Positions 57,201-64,000 of a DNA stretch of 64,000 nucleotides are shown here, in pieces. The notes below the pieces were generated by a model. It did not search any database, was not told the origin of the DNA, and worked only from the letters and a program-made list of their open reading frames with translations. The stretch is from Narthecium ossifragum. Taxonomy: Eukaryota > Streptophyta > Magnoliopsida > Dioscoreales > Nartheciaceae. The number at the start of each line of letters is the position of its first letter. Position 1 is the first letter of the stretch. The position numbers and the translations under genes are program-made. The stretch lies in contig OY986971.1 of the NCBI GenBank assembly GCA_963920575.1, positions 4,875,340 through 4,939,339 on the forward strand, given 5' to 3'.

Positions 57201-58321
57201 AGTGTGAAAGAAACTGGTGTTGTCATCGCCATCCTTGACCCAATCCTCCCTAGACCTTTGTCTCTCTGCACATTGCTGTCTTGAAATCACCTCTGCATGT
57301 TGATACTCCATACATCGCATGTCAACTTCTTCCTGCGGAGTGATCGAGCCTTCCTCCTCTTTCCGATATAGTAGTTCCAAGCATCCCCGTAGTCTATGTG
57401 CGGTACCAACCAGGTCAGCTCTACTTGATCGGTTCCACTCCTTTACTGCTTCCTTCACCTTCATAGATCTAGTCTCCAACACAAATTGTCCCGATCCTCT
57501 CATTGGCACGCTCCAAGTTCGCTGAACTAACAAACGGAATGCATGTTCCTTAGCCCAGTAATGTTGCAGCCGAAACAAGGATGGACCGGTCGTGACTGGT
57601 GTTGGGTCCAGCGAGAGAAGCAATGGGCGGTGATCAGAGTGCGCCCGGTGTAGGTGCATGACTGGACCAGCATTGAACCTTTCCTTCCATTGAGAATTAC
57701 AAAGTGCACGATCGATCCTCTCCATAATTTTCCCTCCCCTTGACTGGCCATTAGTCCAGGTGAACGTCGGCCCCACGAACCCAAGATCCACGAGCTTTTG
57801 CTGCGCCAGAAAGCTACAGAAGTCCTGCACTTCAGCGTCAAAAAGGAACGGTCGCCCCCCCTTCTTCTCAGCCGGCGAAGAGATAACATTAAGATCACCA
57901 ATTATCAGGTGTGGCCAGCCGACACTGTTTACCTTCGAGAGTCCCTCCCACAGCTCCTTTCTAACCACATAATCAGTCGAAGCATAGACGACAGACACCA
58001 CCCACTGCCCTCGAGTTGCCGAAGTAATTACCCCATGAGCAGCTTGTCTACAGTAAGTATCAAAAGTTACATAGCCCACAGATTTCCTCCAAGCCAGCAG
58101 AATTCCCCCCCCCTCCTTCCTTGAGCCGGAGTCAAAAAAACATCCCAGCCTCTACCCAAATCTCTACGTACAACCTCCAACTCACTATCATTCCACAGCA
58201 GGACATCAAGCAAGAAGATGAAGTCCAAACAAAATAATCCCAAAAGAAACCTACAGCACTCCACCACCCGCTGCAGTCCAACTCCCCTCACATTCCAACA
58301 AATTAATTTTGACATGATCAA
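54258..58321 (-). pseudogene. LINE ORF2: endonuclease, reverse transcriptase, RNase H
   Basis: In order: APE-type endonuclease (SKLICWNVRG near the start; GDLN and SDHRP motifs in 57600-57900), reverse transcriptase (SGPDGFPAEFY, QGDPLSPY and the catalytic LLYADD near 56240), a zf-RVT region (WRAPTWPKVRIFLWKLLHGR), and a plant-type RNase H (STDAAFG, VEMAELLAIRRAL, ESDS, NEQADLLAKLG). Breaks: a frameshift at a run of nine C (58105-58113), an in-frame TGA (56475-56477) and an in-frame TAG (55746-55748). Domains are otherwise complete. ORF2 would nick the target DNA and copy the LINE RNA. Confidence 0.9.
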
Positions 58322-58445
58322 ACCAAACTAGATGTATGAGACTCCCCTCCCCCCGCACCCTCCACATCCCTCGAATCACCAGCCATAAAAACTGGAGTTT
58401 CCTCCGTCTCCCGGATACAGGACGGCCCCTGATCTGCCTCATCAC

Positions 58446-60273
58446 CTAGCATCGTCCGAGAAGAGAGGAAAGAACTTCGCAGCTTCTCCACACCCCGTCG
58501 ATGCAGCTCGAGAATAGTTGATCATCCAAAAGCTTTAAATTATCATCCCCTACATTCTCCTTAGTATTTGGGCCTGAGATTAAAGCCACAGGTGGAAGCC
58601 CATCTCCAAAGAACAAAGCACCATGCCCTGGTAAAGTATCTTGGCCCATAACACCCAGTTGACCCAAAACAAACCCACTGTCAGTTAAAACATTCCGGCC
58701 CAACACCACAGGCGTTGACACGTGTCCATCTTCTAGATGCTTCCGCTCTGAACCCTTATCTTCCACCTCCTGTGTCACCAAAGCTCTATGTTCTACCTCG
58801 AGATTTCCTCCAGCGGTACTCCCCGCACCTCCTTCCTCTGTTGCCATCACTTCCGCCAGCCTACTAATCCCCTCGTAGGCTGACCCCTGGCAGGAAAGCA
58901 TAGCAAACTGAGCAACAGCAGGTACAGGCTTTAAACTCGCGCACGATTCCCCAGATGGTACTCCACGTGTCAAGATCTGGAGTCTCCTCTCCCCTGCGCC
59001 TTCGTCCCCCTTCTCCGGCCGCCGTTGAGCAGTCTCCGCCGTTGAGCATAGCCACTCTCTACCTTCTTTGGGGACATGTTTTATCTCCTTTCCTCTACCC
59101 CGGCCCCGACGAGCCACCAGCGCCCAACCATCATTCTTCTTCACAAACCCTGGCGGTCCTCCATCACTTGCAGATCTGGAAGGTCCGACGCCCTCGCCCC
59201 CTCCTCCAGAGTCAGAGCTCGAGCTAAGCAATTTGAACGAAGGCCTCTCCTCCCTCGGAGCTATCGGCCTTGGCTCATCAACAGGTACACACCCTGCACC
59301 TCCTTGATCACCCATCTCCCCATTCTTATCCGGTTCCTGTTTTTGTAGAGAGTGAAGAAGACAGCACGCCACACCTTGCATTGATCCCCTACCACAAGTT
59401 TTGCATCTATCTATACCTTCATAAATGATTGGTTGGTAGCATTTCTTTTCTCCTACCCCAATAACTATACCATGGCATAACTCCTCCCGTAGGTCCATCT
59501 CCACACACACCCGGGCAAACTTACCCCTCTCAGCCTTTGCAGTTGCCTGGTCTACCATTAATGGTATGCCAAAGCTGCTTGCAATGTCAGTTATACTAGG
59601 GTAGTATTCCAAAGACATCCCAGGGAACAACAACCACACGGGTATTCGACAAAATTCCTCAGCATATGCCTTAAAATCATCCTTCCACTGAATCAAAGAC
59701 AACATGAGTCCATTCACTCTCCAAGGACCTCCTCTGAGAACCAACAGCATGTCGGCCTCGGAGGCAAATTTGAAGGCAAAGATGTCTTCCTCCAAATCCA
59801 CCACAACAAATCTCTCCTTCGTCTTCCAAAGCCAAGGCAGCCGCTGACGAAGCTGAAAGACTCCCATAGATCCCCCCCATCAGCTTCCCAAAGAGACAGC
59901 AGGGTCTCCAAACACCCCTGTTCCTTTCCACGACAACAGGGTCTAACTCCACAGTCTTGACAGCCCCAGGAAGCATAGCAAGCTTCCCAGATTCTCCATT
60001 CACAGCCATATTACCTCCACCCCTTCCCGTTTGATCACCACGAACAACATCAGACCAAGACCGGCCTCTACAAACTACGCTAGACTTCCCAGCTTCAACC
60101 CCTTTTCCTTGCACATCTTTCGCCAAAGGTTCAATCTCTTCCACAACCAACTCCTTTCGAACGAAATCCATGTCCTGACACACCCCAGTAGTCTTCGCCA
60201 GCACCCTTTTACGGATTCGCAACCCATGTCTCTTATACGCCCCACCCAAGGTTAGGCGTTTGAAAAATGTCAT
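58446..60273 (-). pseudogene. LINE ORF1 (DUF4283, zinc-knuckle region)
   Basis: Begins MTFFKRLTLGG at 60273 and ends at 58446. The DUF4283 core is clear: WLWKTKERFVVVDLEEDIF, GGPWRVNGLMLSLIQW, IPVWLLFPGMSLEYY and ERGKFARVCVEMDL. A Cys-rich CKTCGRG segment follows where plant LINE ORF1 proteins carry a CCHC knuckle, here degenerate. A frameshift at a seven-C run (59872-59878) splits it. The C-terminal half is low-complexity Gly/Ser/Glu sequence. ORF1 coats LINE RNA. About 125 bp separate it from ORF2. Confidence 0.85.
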
Positions 60274-60342
60274 TCCGTGGTCTGCTTCAAATTTCTTGGA
60301 TCATTCTTGCCTGAACGAAATCCAAGTACCTTAATGCTTGAT

Positions 60343-61310
60343 GATCATAGTGACCGCAAACTCTTGATACGCCAAGTAGTGCTGCCAATGATGAATTGTT
60401 CTCACCAAATAATAAAACTCCATATCATATGTTGAATACCGTCGCTTGGTGTCAATTAGCTTCTCACTAAAGGACTCCACTGGTCTTCCTTCTGAGAATA
60501 CAACACATATTCCCACATGTGAAGCATCACACTCTACAACAAATAGCTTCTCAAAATCGAGAAGTGCAAGTATTGGAGCTTCGGTCATTAATTGCTTGAT
60601 ATGTTCAAAAGCTTTTTGTGCTGCATTAGACCACTTGAAATCTGTCTTTCTCAAACATTCAATGATAGGACTCATCTTGGAGCTGAAATTCTTGATAAAC
60701 CTCCTATAAAATGAGGCTAAGCCATGAAAACTACAAACATCCCCAATGGATTGTGGTATATGCCACTCTTTGATAGCTTTTACCTTGTTGTAATCCATCC
60801 GCTGATATAGCAAAACCAAGAAACACCACCTCGTGGCATAAAAAAAAACACTTCTTCAAATTCACATAGAGCTTTTCCTTGTGAAGGACTTCAAAAACTT
60901 GTTGCAAATAGCTTAAATGATCTTCTCTAGTTTGACTGTGTATCAATATATCATCAAAATAGACAACTACAAAATAGCCAAGAAACGGGTTTGAATACCT
61001 CGGTCATAACCATCATAAAAGTGCTTGGTGCATTAGATCGCCCAAATGGCATGACTAGCCATTCATACAATGCATATGGTGTCTTGAATGTTGTCTCCCA
61101 TTCATCTTCACTTCTCATTCGGATTTGATGGTACCCACTTCTCCAGTCTATCTTGGAAAACACATTTGATCCAACTAGCTTATCAAGCATATCTTCCAAC
61201 CACGAAATCAGAAATATGTATTTTATTAATAGCCTAATTATCCACTCACATCCTCCATGAGCCATCCTTTTTAGGTGTAATTAAGGCTGGAACAACACAG
61301 TGACTTTTGC
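60343..61310 (-). pseudogene. Ty3/gypsy reverse transcriptase and RNase H, broken
   Basis: The upstream half (61265-60980) encodes [23 protein letters not shown] and [22 protein letters not shown], the gypsy RT core. The catalytic YFDD follows in another frame near 60955 ([18 protein letters not shown]). Next come FLGFAISADG, the connection domain, and RNase H (ECDASHVGICVVFSEGRPVE, FSEKLIDTKRRYSTYDMEF). Several frameshifts break it. RNase H continues at 54205 beyond the LINE. It is the host element into which the LINE jumped. Confidence 0.88.
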
Positions 61311-61763
61311 TCTCATGCACCAAGCTTTTTTCTATTAACTCCTCAACCTGTCTTTGCATCTCACTTCGCTGCATTGGAGGTATTTTGTAAGCTTGCAGAT
61401 TCGATCCTTACGGAGCATGCCCGCTGGATTGGAGGCATTTTGTAAGCTTACAGATTTGATCCTTATGGAGCATGCTTCTTCTTCTTTTGCTCCAAGATAT
61501 AGAGCAGAAGATGATGGCAATCCATCTTCATGCACTACTTCTTATCATGAGGGACCAACATCCTCCACATATCATCGGCAACCTTCCAAGTACCCGCGTA
61601 AGTCGTGAACGCTTCAGTCCAGGAGAATGGGTTGGTGATCTTCAACAAAAATATGCCCCACACATGGTTGAAAGTGCAGACGACTAGGGCAAACATTGCG
61701 GTCATCATGATACGAACGCTGCGATCAAAGGGCGTGGAGCACGCCCCCCTCAGCGAGGGTGCG
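61311..61763. other. Gypsy flank with a short tandem duplication
   Basis: Two imperfect copies of ATTGGAGGxATTTTGTAAGCTTxCAGATT through GGAGCATGC lie at 61372-61420 and 61427-61476. The position just upstream of gypsy RT suggests pol or protease-linker sequence, but no motif was recognised. The right limit is the LTR start at 61764. Confidence 0.5.
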
Positions 61764-62440
61764 TGTGAGGACCCGTACCTCCAACCCGGTCCGACCGCGT
61801 TAGGTCGAGGGTCTGGGTTTCTGGTTTGGCCCGGTTGGCCTTGGGATGTGATCGGTTGATCGCATCCCTGTTTTTGACTCCAGTGGCATTTTGGTAAATA
61901 TGCTCCCTGGTGGTCAGTTTCACACCCGTGTTACACACACGGCCTTGAATTGATGTAAGTGTTTGATTAGAACCCTAAGGGTGCTTTCGATCGGAAGATC
62001 GGAGCTCGATCGGGAGAGATCGAATCGGACGACTGTGATCGATTTCGGCTTTCTATTTAAACCCTTTCTCTTCTCTCTCTTTCTTTCCTTCTTCTTCTCC
62101 TGCCGTTCTCTTTCTCTCTCTCTCCAGCCGGTGGTGCTAGGGCTTCGGAGCGCGGCTTTCGAGGAGCGGATTCCGGCGATTGGAGTTGGGGGATGCGTGG
62201 AGGAGCTGCCCTATCTCATCAAGTAGGTGTTTCTACCTCGATCTTGTGACCGGGTTCTCCTAGGATAGGCTTATTGTATTTTCGCTGTAGGAGTACTTAT
62301 TAGAATGTTGTGTAACTTGTTGGATATATGTTGTGGATGATTTCAAGTAATTCTACCTCGCGATTTTCGTATTTTATCGGCCGAATCTTGTATTGTCGTC
62401 GTTTATCGGTTTTCGGCCATTTTGACCTAAATTGGAGATT
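61764..62440 (+). mobile_element. LTR start (TGTGAGGACCCG family), plus orientation
   Basis: Begins TGTGAGGACCCGTACCTCC after GTGCG. It shares with the solo LTR at 5877 the order GGTAAAT, TTTCACACxCGTGT, ACACACxGGCCTTG and GATCGGAAGATC, followed by a CT-rich leader (62060-62130). The far end was not found, so the stated end is approximate and the sequence may continue into the LTR-like region to the right. Confidence 0.55.
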
Positions 62441-62559
62441 TAACCGTCGAAAATGTGATTTCTTAGCACCATTGGCTTCCCCATCATCCTTTATGCATGC
62501 TTGCAAAATTTCATCAACTTCCAACTTAAATTGATCCTTGAAATCCAAGAAATTGGATT

Positions 62560-64000
62560 TCCGGCACTGTTCTGATGAACTGTGCCTAAGGCCCGACGGT
62601 CGATCGGTGGATTGACCGTCAAGCGTTGATACGCTCTATCGGGGCCTGACGGTCGACCGTCGGATCGACCGTCGCATCGTCTGATGAGACGTGAAAAGTA
62701 CACAAGTTAACCCCTTAATTTACCTTTATTAGTCTTCGAGCAAGGTATTTCTAATAATCTTCATGGTATTTCAGGTACAAGAGCCTTCAACAGAAGTTAG
62801 ATCAACTTTGGAGCGTAAACGAGCCTATTCGAGTACATTTAGGTACATGGGTCAACTTCAAAGATTAAACTGTACCTTCTCAGGAAGAATCAAATAATGT
62901 GTCATATATCATTGGAAAGCTCTGGAAGTCTAGTTTCTGAAGAATTTTACGGTTCATGATTCCGAGTTTCCTAGATGAAGTTATGGCATATTTCGTACCA
63001 ATGCGCAGTGCTGAATGACAAAAGAGATAATATGCAGAAAAGAAGATCGATCCTCTGTGTATAAAAGATCGATTCCTTTTGCACATTTTTCAGAGACAGA
63101 ACGCAACATTCTCTAGGATCGATCTCCATCTACTAGAGGATCGATCCTCGTCGGGGCGCAGCCAGAACTCAAGAGCAAAGATCGATCCTTTCATATAGGA
63201 GGATCGATCCTCCACGGGACCAGCAATCACACGGAAGAGGAGGATCGATCCTTTACCCTATAAGGATCGATCGATCCTTTTGTGCCAGCCGAGCAAAATC
63301 AATGGTCCAGATCTAATCCGAGTGGGGGATGCTTGGAGGCTATAAATAGACCCCTTTTGGGGGATTTTGAGGGGATTCTTTTGGACAAGAAGAGGCTAAG
63401 GAAAGGGGCAACCCCCTTGGGCAAGGAAGGGAGCTCTCATCCAAGAGGGAGGAGATTGATGAAGAAGAGGAGGATCCATCTCTTCTCCATTGCTTCTCCA
63501 TCGAAGATGAATAGCTAATCTATTTACCTAGTGAAATACCATGATGTTTTAGGTTTTATTTGTAGTTTTCTTTGGATTTGGATGTTGTAATCCTTATGAG
63601 ACAAGATTGTATGGATTTATTCTTCATTTCTATATCTTTGTAGTTGGATTCTAATGTTGGATGGATGAATTCTTTGGTATGCATAAACTAGAAACTTGTG
63701 CCCAATAGGTGTTTGTTGATATTCCCCAATGAGTAGGTTGTGCTAAAACCATGGCCACTTGTGTTGAAGGGAGTCTTGGCTATAGGTTAGGGACTTGGTT
63801 GTGCTAGAACCACTCCAATCCACATCTAACTTAGCATCTATCCTATTTTTTGTAGTGTTTTGGATTCGAGATGCTAGAACCACCTCGATCCATTACCATA
63901 TTTCATACAACCCGATTCCTTGCGACGAGATGATCCTAACCCGACCTCTCGTTGGCGATGATTGAAGCTAATTTCTCGATCGTCGACTTTCTAGCATACA
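62560..64000 (+). mobile_element. LTR-like region with TATA box and GATCGATC array
   Basis: TATAAATAGA at 63341-63350 is a good plant TATA box, followed by a purine-rich leader without a long coding frame. Upstream lie eight or so GGATCGATCC/AGATCGATCC palindromes (63046-63275) and two pairs of GACGGTCGAxCGACCGTC units (62597-62690). The layout fits U3, promoter and R of a large LTR, which runs off the window. No LTR ends were seen, so family and limits are open. Confidence 0.45.

Larger units (their letters stand above)
54206..60322 (-). mobile_element. L1-type LINE (6.1 kb) with poly(A) tail and 20-bp TSD
   Basis: The minus-strand element has a 5' end at 60322 and a 12-base poly(A), read as T at 54206-54217. 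Exact 20-bp copies of the target flank it at 54186-54205 and 60323-60342. It has two open reading frames in the plant L1 order: ORF1 (DUF4283 and zinc-knuckle region), then ORF2 (endonuclease, reverse transcriptase, zf-RVT, RNase H). The full length and exact TSD show a fairly recent insertion by target-primed reverse transcription into a gypsy RNase H gene. Two frameshifts and two stops make it inactive as written. Confidence 0.92.

Noticed and set aside
54343..59348. Many plus-strand open frames
   Set aside because: Shadows of the minus-strand LINE ORF1 and ORF2.
1..64000. tRNA, rRNA or microRNA genes
   Set aside because: No cloverleaf, rRNA core or convincing miRNA precursor was seen by eye; hairpins found belong to MITEs, the minisatellite or the foldback element. 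A tRNAscan or small-RNA search could overturn this.
1..64000. An undescribed multi-gene system
   Set aside because: Only two host genes look functional and both belong to well-known families with unrelated roles; the rest is mobile DNA and gene fragments.

Overview
This is nuclear DNA of a flowering plant. The evidence is a 22-exon gene with GT-AG introns, several plant transposon classes with target-site duplications (TSDs), and no bacterial operon structure. A GC-rich intronless calmodulin-like gene next to an AT-rich gene with kilobase-sized introns fits a monocot with a moderately large, repeat-rich genome. The species cannot be fixed from sequence alone. Two host genes look functional: a calmodulin-like EF-hand protein (2021-2500, minus strand) and the chloroplast translation factor LEPA/GUF1 (12717-50107, plus strand). 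Nearly everything else is mobile elements, their relics and broken gene fragments. I found no undescribed multi-gene system and do not claim one. The more novel material is in the structure of the mobile DNA. 

Layout. 1-489: decayed retrotransposon gag. 2.0-3.1 kb: calmodulin-like gene and its G-box-rich promoter. 3.9-8.5 kb: a gene-fragment zone with a short-motif repeat cluster, the last three exons of a truncated DWNN-domain (PQT3-like E3 ligase) gene, and a BAHD acyltransferase fragment split by a 2.4-kb solo LTR. 8577-12341: a complete LTR element that has only a gag gene (TR-GAG type), with LTRs, primer-binding site, polypurine tract and 5-bp TSD all visible. It ends 375 bp upstream of the LEPA start codon. 

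12.7-50.1 kb: LEPA. The 2034-nt coding sequence (677 residues) is rebuilt from 22 exons in one uninterrupted frame with every GTPase motif present. Its introns hold a gene-capturing TIR element (Pack-MULE-like, with an amino-acid-transporter fragment), a Mutator-type MITE, a Harbinger-like element, a hairpin minisatellite, an 800-bp polypurine tract, a copia RNase H relic and many copies of an unclassified GGCACG-rich repeat. 

50.3-64 kb: intergenic mobile DNA. It holds a second copy of the same MITE family, a 0.75-kb foldback element, a hAT-type MITE, and a 6.1-kb L1-type LINE with poly(A) tail and 20-bp TSD nested inside a Ty3/gypsy pol gene. Two LTR ends of one family flank that gypsy/LINE block in opposite orientations, and the right edge is LTR-like sequence with a TATA box. 

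How the genes relate: the calmodulin-like protein (calcium signalling) and LEPA (plastid translation) are independent single genes. The LTR element now fills the space immediately behind the short LEPA promoter.
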